Shown one piece after another: positions 55,304-64,000 of a DNA stretch of 64,000 nucleotides. Location: assembly GCA_963920635.1 (NCBI GenBank), contig OY987303.1:52265223-52329222 (forward strand), given 5' to 3'. The translations under genes and the position numbers were made by a program. How positions within the stretch are numbered: the first letter of the stretch is position 1; each line of letters starts with the position of its first letter. The DNA comes from Pseudeuparius sepicola (taxonomy: Eukaryota; Arthropoda; Insecta; Coleoptera; Anthribidae). The notes under the pieces were generated by a model. That model made no database searches. It saw only the letters and a list, made by a program, of their open reading frames with translations, and had not been told where the DNA came from.

Positions 55304-56080
55304 TACATAGGAAGTCCTCTTATTTGAGCTGCTTCTCTATCATTATTTTATTTTGTTATTATTAAATCCCTAAAACGAAATTCCAATATTTACATATTAG
55401 CTATTTATGATACAAGAGATAAGTCTAAACCCATTTGTTGCAATACTCCAACTCTATTAGGGTGTAGAGGCTTTATAAAGCCATGCGTAGGCGTATCTCG
55501 CAAAAGTTGTCCAGTGTTTCATTTTGTTTTTTGTTGGTAATTTCTGGCTGTGAGTTGCGAAAATTACCGATAATATAAATGAAACTGGGGGCTTTTAGTG
55601 CTGGTATATATTTTCCTGTGTTTGGTGGCGCGATAAAGATGTCAAGGTTTAAGAAAAGGAAACGAGGCGAAGCGAGCGGTTGGGGATTTTTGCTTTTATT
55701 TATTTTTTACCTTTGATAACTATCTGTTTGCTTCGCCGTATTTTTAAAAATTCTTACTCCTTTGCTACCACCTACACAATGCACATAATAATATGTTGTT
55801 AACAACATTATCATAGAACAATTGCTTTCAAAAACATCAAAAAAGTTTTTGTGTTTTAAAAATGTGTACTGATGTACATCGTTTTTAAGTTATAATAATG
55901 TTTTTAAATGTCACTTTTTGTGAACTACGTTCTACAAAATAGATGTAGGTAAGTAATTTTATTTATTAATTTTTAAAAATTTTTAGTGACATTATATAAA
56001 ATAAATTAAAATAACGACATTTAAAAAATAATAAAAAAAGAATGTAATAAACTATTTTTTTCAGGACATTTATTTTGTAT
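55304..56080. other. No gene recognised
   Basis: AT-rich with scattered purine-rich DNA near 55640-55690. The right part may belong to the retroelement tail marked by the hammerhead-like motif. Confidence 0.35.
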
Positions 56081-56082
56081 AC

Positions 56083-56118
56083 CTGATGATGGCAAACATG
56101 CCGAAACGCCTCGTAGAA
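56083..56118 (+). ncRNA. Possible hammerhead ribozyme core
   Basis: CTGATGA, a short stem-loop (GGC aaacat GCC), then GAAACG: the conserved core CUGAUGA-stem II-GAAA in correct order and spacing. Penelope-like elements and some other retroelements carry hammerheads in their terminal repeats. I could not establish stems I and III or the UH cleavage site, so this may be chance or a decayed copy. Confidence 0.35.
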
Positions 56119-57527
56119 GCAACACAAAAAAATAAATAATATAACTTTTGGTCGAAACCCGGGATTTTATTTACAATAATAAGAACGACCAGGAAAAAAA
56201 AATTAAATTTTTTTTAATTTTTAAAATTTGACTTTTATTTATTAAAAATGGGTGTTTTGTTTTTGTCATAGATTTCTTTGATTTGTAGGCATTGCATTGA
56301 ATTTATGAAGAAGTATAGATTCGAATACTGTAAATAGCAGCGAAAATATTTAAAACATCGCAATAGCTCAAAAAATGGTAATCGCTATTTTTGTCAAGAA
56401 TAACATATACAATGTGGTCCACTTTCTTGTATTAGGGCTTTATCACTCGATAGAAAAATTTATTTGAAGAGGAAAATTTCATGCGAACAAAACACTGTTT
56501 TAAAGATACAAGGTGTCGAAAATTTCAAAAAAATATCAATTCTTTTTTATAGTGTCCCAACCAATGAGATATTTAAACCAAATTTGGAATGTAGCTTCAC
56601 TTTATAGGGTAGCAGAGTTGGTGATAATATATGAAGGCCCACAATGCCTAACAAATTTTTAATTTTTTGATCATATTCAAAAATTAATTCGAAACTCTTT
56701 TGGGGTAGAACATCAATTTAATTAATAACACTATTTAAATAAGTTTTGTATTATTCCTTTTTAACATAATTTACAATTTACGCAAAAAGCCTAATGACGG
56801 TCATTGTGATAAATATTTTTAAATATTTTTTGTCTGGAAATGTAATTAGGTACTTAAAAAGATTAAAATTTGTATTGATCAAAAGTTTAAAATTTTGAAT
56901 CACCACGTACGTTCTGTACATTGAGTCTTTAGTATAAAATGATTAATAGACAAACTAAAGTACCCTTTAAATTTAAAGAAGTTTTTGTAATAAATAATCG
57001 ACACATTGTTAATATAGTTTCAAAATTTTCTTTACCTAATTAAAGTCAAAAGATACTTTAGCTATATTGACCCTAACTGCCATTTCAATTATAAGAGATT
57101 GCTCTCTTTCACAAAACGCAGTTTTGTGTGCGTTTTTTGTTTATATTTTTACGAAAATTTAACTATACGGGAAAATAGTTTGCCATATTATTTGTCGAAA
57201 ATGTACCTATCCACATCAGGAATCGTACTTATTTTAAATACTTATACTTCATCTGTGTATATATTTTGTTACCGATTTTATTATGGTCTGTTTAACAAAC
57301 ATACTTAACCTATTATAATTATAAAAAAATGAACATTTTATTAGAAAAGAAAAACTAAGCCCAAGATTGAGAAGTTCATCAAAAAGGCCGATCGATATTA
57401 GACCCGGTAGACTGTATAGACCAGTTCAATTATCCCGCTGCGGCGTTGCCACATGTTTGCACAGGGCATGCAAATTTGAGAAAGTTGTGGCCTGGTGTAC
57501 AGTCCATTAGAAGACTGTGTGAATTAA
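56119..57527. other. Mostly unassigned, with a repeat fragment
   Basis: 56790-56945 matches the foldback family at 41.6-42.47 kb (AATGACGGTCATTGTGATAA, TTGATCAAAAGTTTAAAATT, GAATCACCACGTACG). The rest shows nothing identifiable. Confidence 0.5.
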
Positions 57528-57884
57528 GTAACGAAAAATGCATCTAAAGTTGTTATATCAGCCATTGAACACGTCTGTAGTGTTTTCTAACCTACTGAAA
57601 GATTTAGCAGATAAATTTCAAGTTTGGGTATTCCACTTACAGTTTTATAATTTTTATGATTAATTTAGAGGCATTTTCCGTCGCATCTTTGTTGGCCTGA
57701 GGCCCCCAGGGCCCCATTTTCTTTTAGTTTCCATTGTTTTCTCTGTGGAGCTTCCATCAGTTTCTAGAATTTGTTAGAACTTTGATTTGTGCATCTGTCA
57801 TTGGCCAGGAATATTCTAGAGTAGTCTCCAGGCTTCCATTTGAATATATAAGCCCTGGGAATTGGGCCTGAGAGAAGTGGATGG
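57528..57884 (+). repeat. LTR-like repeat, inverted copy of 30797-31107
   Basis: Same features as the 30.8-kb copy, here on the plus strand: TTTTCTAACCTACTGAAAGA, GAATATTCTAGAGTAGTCTC and a TATA-like GAATATATAAGCCC at about 57842. Carries about 40 extra GC-rich bases near 57690 that the other copy lacks. Confidence 0.45.
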
Positions 57885-58407
57885 ATCCGTCTGGGTCCAC
57901 CCTGTATGTATAGGAATAGATGATCACGCTAATACAAAAGCACGGTTTTATTTTGCTTCTACATTAGCGGGTCGGGGGGAAGAAGACGAGGTAATTTGTT
58001 TACATTGGCATTTCTTAAATTCAGTCTCTCCTATTTTGTAATGCATAATAAATAGTTTTTGATAGACTTGTAGGTACATCGTATAGGCAGCGTCCAGAGA
58101 TAGGTATATTAGCCAAATAACGCCATGTCCCTAATAACGCCAGACGCCATCTTTTAGAAATCCACTAATGCAATATAAAAACTTTGCCGTATAGTTTTGT
58201 AAGTTTATGTTAGATCTAGTTCATAGTTTGAATCAAAACATATAAGTAGTTTTTGTAAAATCAATACCGTAAATTTTAGGTCAAGTGCGCCTAATAACGC
58301 CAGCGAGAAAAGGCGCAAAGCAATACAAGTCGTTGTCAGAGATTTGTTTTCTTCTTCTTCTGTAAAAACCAATTCGGAAAAAAGAAAAAAGCTTCAGATC
58401 AAGCGAG

Positions 58408-58545
58408 TTGGTACTGCTTTGTTTGTCAAAAACATCGGGCCCGTGATAGGCGTCTGTGCGTTCTTTGTATAACCGTTACGTTCACGAGGAGTGTGTAGGA
58501 TTATCCAAAGAAGATAACATTTCATTTGTTTGTTAGGATTGTGAG
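58408..58545 (+). pseudogene. PHD-like cysteine-rich C-terminus of a pogo-type transposase
   Basis: One frame reads SWYCFVCQKHRARDRRLCVL with further Cys; after a frame change it continues YVHEECVGLSKEDNISFVC, a stop, then Asp-Cys-Glu. The Cys-x2-Cys...Cys-x2-Cys...His-x2-Cys...Cys-x2-Cys spacing matches the small PHD-like zinc-binding tail that follows the DDE domain in many insect pogo/Tigger (Jerky-like) transposases. The DNA-binding and catalytic parts are absent. Assigned from cysteine spacing and recall of the family, so moderate confidence. Confidence 0.5.
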
Positions 58546-59104
58546 TTTTAATTAAATTTTAATAAATACTTACGTTTAATGATTATTGTTTTTTTATTTT
58601 TATATAGACAATTATGTGTTTTTTTAAATAAAATCACAGTTGGCGTTATTTGGGGCAGGGTGTTCTTAAAAGCGCCAACTGCAGCATACGTCAAAAACAG
58701 TTTTTTCTGTTAGTTTGTAACATCGGAAAAAAACAGTGTACCGTGTTTTTTGTTCTAACATATATACAGATAATAATTACCAAGATTCATAAAATTTTGA
58801 AAAATATTTAAGAAGCTGTGCAAAATCGAACGTTAACACGGGCGTAGCCAAGGGGGGGGGTTTCGGGGGTTCAAACCCCCCCCCCCCCCCCCGAAATAAG
58901 CAAAATATTACCTAATATTATACCGAAAAAATACGAGGAGTGAAGAGTTAAATTATTATTACGTTTGAATATATGTAGTAATAGTAGCGCCTAGCGCCAT
59001 CTTTTGACGAGAGGCAGACGCAGTTGCAGCCGAACTATTTTGTATTGTAGGGACACTTTGCATTGTTTCTCGATTATTCGCCACGCCCCTCGGTCGAAAT
59101 GAGC

Positions 59105-59160
59105 GGAACTTTGTGGAAGTTCGTGGAAGTTTCTGGACGGCTACTGGGCTGCTATATAAG
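59105..59160 (+). promoter_or_regulatory. Heat-shock-element-like array and TATA box of hAT H1 (copy B)
   Basis: Contiguous pentamers at 59105-59139 read GGAAC, TTTGT, GGAAG, TTCGT, GGAAG, TTTCT, GGACG: nGAAn and nTTCn units in strict alternation, four of seven perfect and three partial, including the perfect core GAAGTTTC. TATATAAG follows at 59153-59160. This arrangement (three or more inverted pentamers shortly upstream of TATA) is how HSF-responsive heat-shock promoters are built. It is conserved in copies A and C. Binding by HSF is inferred. Confidence 0.68.
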
Positions 59161-59273
59161 CGGCGCCGCGGCGCGTGACCGCGCTTACGGCAGTATTGTT
59201 CCATGCGAACTCGAAGCGAATAAAAGTAAAAAGTGGTGAACGAATAGTGAAGAGAATTAAGTGTTCCGTGTAA

Positions 59274-59516
59274 GTGAGTAATTTTAGTGCGCTGTTATTC
59301 GATGACCTTGTTAAGGATAGATACGTGAATCATTATTACTGTCGAAAAATAGAGGGGAAAAAAAGGAAGGGTGATAAACTTAAAGGTATGGACTACTGGA
59401 AAAAGTGGTGTAGTCAAGGTCAAGGGGTTTCTAATAAAGAAACAAATTTGGATGTAGCTATCAAAGCTTCAGCTACCTTGCATGCTGATAAGAAGACTGC
59501 CTACCCCGAAATCTAG
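59274..59516 (+). pseudogene. hAT element upstream coding remnant (copy B)
   Basis: The same frame as 46921-47166 with a few substitutions (for example Met to Ile and Pro to Leu). It begins next to a GTAAGTGAGT that looks like a splice donor of an untranslated first exon at 59268, followed after 8 bp by TTTTAG, so the region looks like a collapsed intron or deletion junction. Confidence 0.5.
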
Positions 59517-59781
59517 TTTGGAATGCCTAGATATGTGCGATAAAAACCTTTATCCTAATATTTACACATTACTACAAATCTTGGCTACCATTCCTGTATC
59601 CACTGCTACCCCAGAAAGGTCTTTCTCGAGCCTAAGGAGACTGAAAAACTATTTACGAAACACTACAATTGAAAACAGACTTAATGGTTTGGCTCTAATG
59701 AACATTCACTATGGAACAGAAATTCATGCAGATGAAGTAGTGGATATATTTAAAAGAAAAAGCCGAAGATTTCTTCTTTAA
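59482..59781 (+). pseudogene. hAT transposase C-terminal dimerisation domain (copy B)
   Basis: 99 codons with the hATC motif ATPERSFSSLRRLKNYLR and NRLNGLALMNIHYGTEIHAD. Differs from copy A at about two residues. Catalytic core absent; frame overlaps the preceding one out of register. Confidence 0.85.
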
Positions 59782-60150
59782 TGGTTTTAGATTTAGCGCA
59801 GAGGAACGAAATTAATTTATCCATTTCATTTAAAGTTAAGAACTTTATAAATATGTCGTAGTTTTTCGGATGAATATATAGATATTAAATTTCATGTAAG
59901 TATATTTTTGTTGTTTTATTTACTTCTCAAACTAACCCCCCCCCCCCTCCAAAACTAAATCCTGGCTACGCCCGTGAACGTTAATATGGCGTTATTTGGG
60001 TCAAATACCTATTCTTTGAGATACTTACATTTATAAAATAACCTAAATCGTATAAAAAAACTGGAAACCTTGAATGTGCCAACAATAACATCTGTTTAAA
60101 ATCATGAAACAAAACAAGTTGGTATAATGTATCTATTCCTGTGTATCGTT

Positions 60151-61333
60151 TTTCCCTTTACACTTTTGGATGAAATGACCATTACTTAGAGACAGACGCA
60201 TAAAATAAGTTTACAAGGCTGCAACCCACTAAGAAGTCCTGGAAGGTCCGAATAGAATGGGTTCTAACTGTTGAATTGTTTCTTTAATAAATTATTTCGA
60301 GCTGACATGACACACCAGCTAAAGAAACTAAGAAATAAATTATTGCCTACGTATTTTCACGTTCACTTGAAACTTTCATTCCCCGATAAGAATTGTATTA
60401 GCGGATTGGAGAAAACAAAGAACAAACCCCCGAGGTGATTGTTTTCATCCCTTATAGTGGCTGTAAAATCCCCCAGATTGATTTAATCAATTTATCTCAG
60501 ACGCGAATTTCGTAGCCGCCTCAATTTTTTAAATTGATACAAACAATACCGTGTTTTTATTATGCCAAAAAAGTTCTTTATTCTGTAAAGTTTGAAAGGA
60601 GCGAAGTCGTGACTTGCAAGGGAACAGATAAAAAAAAGTCTTAAACAAGCCCTTGAAGAGGGTCAGAGGTGGTGTCGCGTCGTCCCTATCTTGTTTGTGG
60701 AAAAGGGAGAGTGTCGTTTATTGAAAATAATACAAAGTTAGGAATGCGACGTTGGCAAATAAAAGGGTGCTTTGCTCGTTTTATTTTTCACTTCGCCCTA
60801 TACATAGGGTTGTTTGTGGAATATTTTCGCCATTCGCCATCTCCATGGAAGGCATTTGGGAAATCTGTCAATACGTGAGTTTTTCACTTCTTATTAGATT
60901 TTCTGTATTTTTCTTTCATGTTTTGTATAGTAGATATTTATTAAAATGTGTAGTTTAAAGTGTAGTTAAGCCTGTAAAAAATTGGAATTTATTTTTCCTT
61001 GTGCCTATTTCTTTTTCCGATTTGATCTCGTTGGAAAATTTATACTAAAATATCATTTAATTAGAAGCAATAGATTTTTCTTTTGTTTAATTTAAAAATT
61101 GTACAGGGTGTCCCCGTATATTTTGACCCACCCCTAGACTCTCAATTTTTCGAGTTAGAAAAAAATTACTTAAATGAAAGTTGTAGGGTACCAAGGTGTA
61201 TTGTCCCAAAAATAATGGATTGACAGCAATGCCCTTGCCTAAGTTGAAATGTTTGCCATGGCAACCTTGATTAAATATAAAGATCGTATTTATCTGCAAT
61301 TTGGAATATCATGCGAACGCTTAAAGCAAACAT
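60151..61333. other. No gene recognised
   Basis: GC-balanced part at 60340-60870 without a supportable gene. An element-end motif, TACAGGGTGTCCCCGTATAT, starts at 61103; it may be the left end of an inverted-repeat element into which or beside which the 61334 repeat inserted. Confidence 0.4.
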
Positions 61334-61780
61334 ACAGGGTGTCCAACTTTAAAACTGTACAAATCCGTAAAATCTTCATTTTTGGAGATAATCGCCTAAA
61401 CTTTTTTTTTTGTTTGAAAGGCCTTCAAAAACCGCTTCTTCCTTCCTACCATTTTCAAAAAGCAAATCCAGGGCCGGCCGCGATTTTTTTTATACCCCCG
61501 ATTTTCACGAAAACCATTTAGCGATTTTTTTATTTAAAATCTGACACCACAGCGTTAATCAGAACACCCCAAAAACCTCCATTTGCCAAATTTGAGCAAA
61601 AAATATACAAGGAGTTCCATTCTGCGGGGTGTCAAAGTTGAGGAAAATAGGCATTTTAAAGGCATCTGGCGAGTCAAGTGTGCCATGAAATCCCTTCAAA
61701 ACAGTTGATTGGCCAACAGGACCACTCAAGGTGTTGGTGTGCAAAGGTCCAATACAAAATATACAGAGTGTTCTTATCTC
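61334..61780. repeat. Repeat family shared with 54631-55303
   Basis: Begins TACAGGGTGTCCAACTTTAA and follows the same order of blocks as the 54.6-kb copy in direct orientation. Non-coding. Confidence 0.7.
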
Positions 61781-63602
61781 AAATTTTACTGATTATATTC
61801 TCGAAATAAAGAATTTCAGGAAAATCGTAAAAGCTCCTAAACATTTTGGAGTTTCACTATATTACTCTCTTGTTTAAAACAAATATTTTTCGATATTACA
61901 TTGATCGTCTATCTTTATCACCAGATCCACAAATTCGAGTTAAATAAATTTAGTATAAAATTTGAATAAGGAATTTTTCAAAAACGGAAAAAGATAATGC
62001 CACAAAGTTTATATCATTTGATTGCCTTGATGAGCAGATTTCAAAAATCCAATAATATACAGGGTGTTCCATTTAAAAAAATTAAGTTGCCATTCGTCCT
62101 ACTTTTTTGGAACACCCTGTACACTAAACGGTCATGGCATTAAAAAGTATTCTCCCAACCATTGAGTTTGTTTTTTGAATCACCCTTTTATCTTAAAAAA
62201 CAAAAAAGTTAGGTGGGGTGCTAATTCTCAGTGAATAACCCTGTACAATGAAAAAAACTGACAAATTTCTGGAATCAAATTTATTGAAATTTCTTCATTG
62301 TATTTTTCAATTAATTGCTAGCAATGGTTGGCAATTTCGGTGTCGGTAACATTCAGCAAAATTTCAGGTTGCAGTATTTGAAATATTTAACATATTTTAA
62401 GTAAGCTCTCAAATGTGTTAGATATTTGATTAATTAAAATGTCCAAAGATGCATTAAATACTGTCACTTCAAACTTCTTACTACCATTCTCTGAAGCTAA
62501 CTCATCGAAAAATAATTTTCTTTTTTTAACTCTCGTATTTTTGAAGGTTGTTGTTATTCCCGATTCGTTTGCAATTCGTTCGGAATGTTCTATAGTTCAC
62601 ATTTATAGTTTGAGCGCAACTCTAGAAATTATTTCCTTATTTTCTTCAATATGTCAGCAAGCTCCCCGCATTTATTTACAGTCCAGTAAGTGGACTATTT
62701 AATTTTTAAGAATTCTGGTAGAGGCCGGGGCCCCTCCGGGGCCCCTTTGGCCCCTTCAGGGGTAGCTTCGCTACACCTGCTACCCCGTTATGACCGCCAC
62801 TGTTTACGACAAAAAAATCACTCTTTATAAAAACTCCTGCTTGTTCCAAAACGCCCAAAACTATTAAAATATTTTTGATTTTCAGTATTTCGAAAATTTT
62901 TTTTAGTCACCAAGAGTAAAGTACCGTTTTTTTTTTGACAATATCGAAAAATATTATCAAGGATGTCATTTAGAATCCACAGGGGGTTACAAATTTGAGG
63001 TTTCAGCAATTTACATAATGTTGAATTTTTTTAACAAATAGACTATCATACATCAAGAACGGTGACAGATATCGATTTGCGGTTTTCGCCATTAAGTTTA
63101 TCACAAAAAATGAGCCTGAGACACTGATATCAGTTTTCGTCTATATCCGTCAAAAATACGAGTTTCAATTTAAAAGTGTCCAATTTGGCCCACCCTGTAC
63201 ATCGTCCTTCTGAATAGATGTAGTATTATTCCTAAGAATGTATAAAATTCACCTGATTTGCAATAAGAAGTCAATAAATAAATTGTTAATTACAGCAGAC
63301 CACGACCCGAGCACCGTTACCAAATGTATCGGAATCGTGTTTATTCACTTGTGTGAATTTAAACGAAGTGTCGTATAATTGATAATCTTGCCGTCAATAG
63401 CGATCAAGTAGGAATAATTGAAGGCAGCTAATGGTGCGCCATATCTCCACGATGATGCATCCCAAGCACGATACACTGGGTGTATCTCATCATAGCTGGC
63501 ATCTTTGTAATTATTCACGTTGGAACTTACTTAAGAAAACCTGCCCTTCTACTCTTGCTCTCTTATTTAGTCTAGTCCCAGAGAAACTCATAAAGGGCGG
63601 TG
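61781..63602. other. No gene; element-end fragments
   Basis: TACAGGGTGTTCCATTT (62058) and GGAACACCCTGTACA (62110) form a 66-bp inverted pair with TA outside, perhaps the ends of an almost completely deleted MITE. A GC-rich palindromic patch at 62722-62815 ends CCGCCACTG, a hAT-type terminus on the minus strand. CCCACCCTGTACA at 63191 is another isolated end. Confidence 0.45.
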
Positions 63603-64000
63603 CACGGGCGTAGCCAAGGGGGGGGGGTTCGGGGGTTCAAACCCCCCCGAAATAAGCAAAATATTACCTAATATTATACCGAAAAAATACGAGGAGTGAA
63701 GAGTTAAATTATTATTACGTTTGAATATATGTAGTAATAGTAGCGCCTAGCGCCATCTTTTGACAAGAGGCAGACGCAGTTGCAGCCGAACTATTTTGTA
63801 TTGTAGGGACACTTTGCGTTGTTTCTCGATTATTCGCCACGCCCCTCGGTCGAAATGAGCGGAACTTTGTGGAAGTTCGTGGAAGTTTCTGGACGGCTAC
63901 TGGGCTGCTATATAAGCGGCGCCGCGGCGCGTGACCGCGCTTACGGCAGTATTGTTCCATGCGAACTCGAAGCGAATAAAAGTGAAAAGTGGTGAACGAA
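63603..64000 (+). mobile_element. hAT element H1, copy C, cut by window end
   Basis: Starts CACGGGCGTAGCCAAGG after a candidate target octamer GGGCGGTG (63595-63602) and matches copy B through the pentamer array and TATA box to the window edge. Its G and C runs beside the TIR are shorter than in copy B. Confidence 0.9.
63861..63916 (+). promoter_or_regulatory. Heat-shock-element-like array and TATA box of hAT H1 (copy C)
   Basis: The pentamer array at 63861-63895 is identical to copy B, with TATATAAG at 63909-63916. Confidence 0.65.

Larger units (their letters stand above)
58837..59976 (+). mobile_element. hAT element H1, copy B
   Basis: Ends CACGGGCGTAGCCAAGG and CCTGGCTACGCCCGTG, perfect 8-bp duplication AACGTTAA at 58829-58836 and 59977-59984. 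1140 bp. Homopolymer G and C runs lie next to both TIRs and differ in length between copies. Inserted in the pogo-like element 33 bp from its right end. Confidence 0.93.
58104..60009 (+). mobile_element. Pogo/Tigger-like element, deleted, host of a hAT
   Basis: Ends GGTAT.TT..CCAAATAACGCC are inverted, with TA immediately outside (58102-58103, 60010-60011). Subterminal copies of AATAACGCC recur near 58132 and 58295, and GGCGTTATTTGGGG near 58642. Without the nested hAT it is about 758 bp. A cysteine-rich coding remnant sits at 58400-58545. TA target plus that remnant suggest the pogo/Tigger branch. Confidence 0.7.
57907..60150 (+). repeat. Dispersed repeat R21, filled-site copy
   Basis: Left part 57907-58101 and right part 60012-60150 are together colinear with 21400-21790. 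A pogo-like element flanked by TA lies exactly between them, so the 21-kb copy shows the empty site, apart from about 15 extra bases before the TA. Confidence 0.8.

Noticed and set aside
62058..62123. A complete 66-bp MITE
   Set aside because: The TIR-like ends face each other with TA outside, but with only about 35 bp between them it may be two abutting element ends; listed only in the region note.
62722..62815. GC-rich palindromic patch as a possible regulatory island
   Set aside because: The CCGCCACTG end and repeated GGGGCCCC text fit a transposon terminus better; no gene start is nearby.

Overview
The window is AT-rich, repeat-saturated nuclear DNA from an animal, almost certainly an insect. 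The evidence is two spliced exons of a beaten-path (Beat) family immunoglobulin protein at 13.46-13.91 kb, a family known from arthropods, set among eukaryotic transposons of many classes (hAT, P element, pogo/Tigger-like, mariner-like, PIF/Harbinger-like with a MADF gene, Penelope-like, LINE, and a eukaryotic tyrosine-recombinase element). I cannot name the order or species. No bacterial gene, operon, rRNA or CRISPR array is visible. The Beat exons are the only host gene I can support; nearly everything else is mobile or repetitive DNA, often nested. Layout: 0.5-1.3 kb, a deleted hAT with an 8-bp target duplication. 1.8-2.55 kb, a foldback/minisatellite element whose sister is at 17.8-18.7 kb. 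4.5-8.4 kb, TTAA-flanked and TA-flanked inverted-repeat elements. 10.1-12.4 kb, Harbinger-like ends, a two-exon gene remnant and a nested MITE. 13.4-15.2 kb, Beat exons followed 28 bp downstream by a mariner-like element. 15.3-16.5 kb, the 3' end of a LINE. 16.6-18.8 kb, a long foldback split by the minisatellite element. 19.9-21.8 kb, hairpin-bearing elements, one with a tRNA-Pro-like sequence. 23.7-26.0 kb, a broken Penelope-like element between inverted arms. 26.15-26.96 kb, a long palindrome. 29.9-32.6 kb, a decayed repetitive gene, an LTR-like repeat, a foldback, and a hairpin with a tRNA-Thr-like remnant. 33.95-36.1 kb, a tyrosine-recombinase element whose terminal hairpin was split by a MADF-carrying element. 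36.2-44.5 kb, mariner-like foldbacks, including a coding but core-deleted one with another element in its arm. 46.4-48.0 kb, a hAT inside the terminal repeat of a THAP-carrying P-element derivative. 48.2-51.1 kb, nested foldbacks and a hAT-like element. 51.1-54.2 kb, more structured hairpins. 55-57 kb, a possible hammerhead motif. 58.1-60.0 kb, the same hAT inside a pogo-like element that is itself inside an older repeat. 63.6 kb to the end, a third hAT copy cut by the window edge. Three signals stand out. First, three near-identical hAT copies carry seven contiguous alternating GAA/TTC pentamers directly upstream of a TATA box, which is the layout of a heat-shock promoter. Second, hairpins of unrelated sequence share one geometry (basal stem, 2x2 internal loop, stem, asymmetric loop larger on one side, distal stem); one flanks a tyrosine-recombinase gene and two sit near tRNA-like sequences, suggesting a family of structured recombination sites. 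Third, nested insertions with intact target duplications give a relative order of element activity. All boundaries, similarities and translations were read by eye, so percent identities and family names need alignment.
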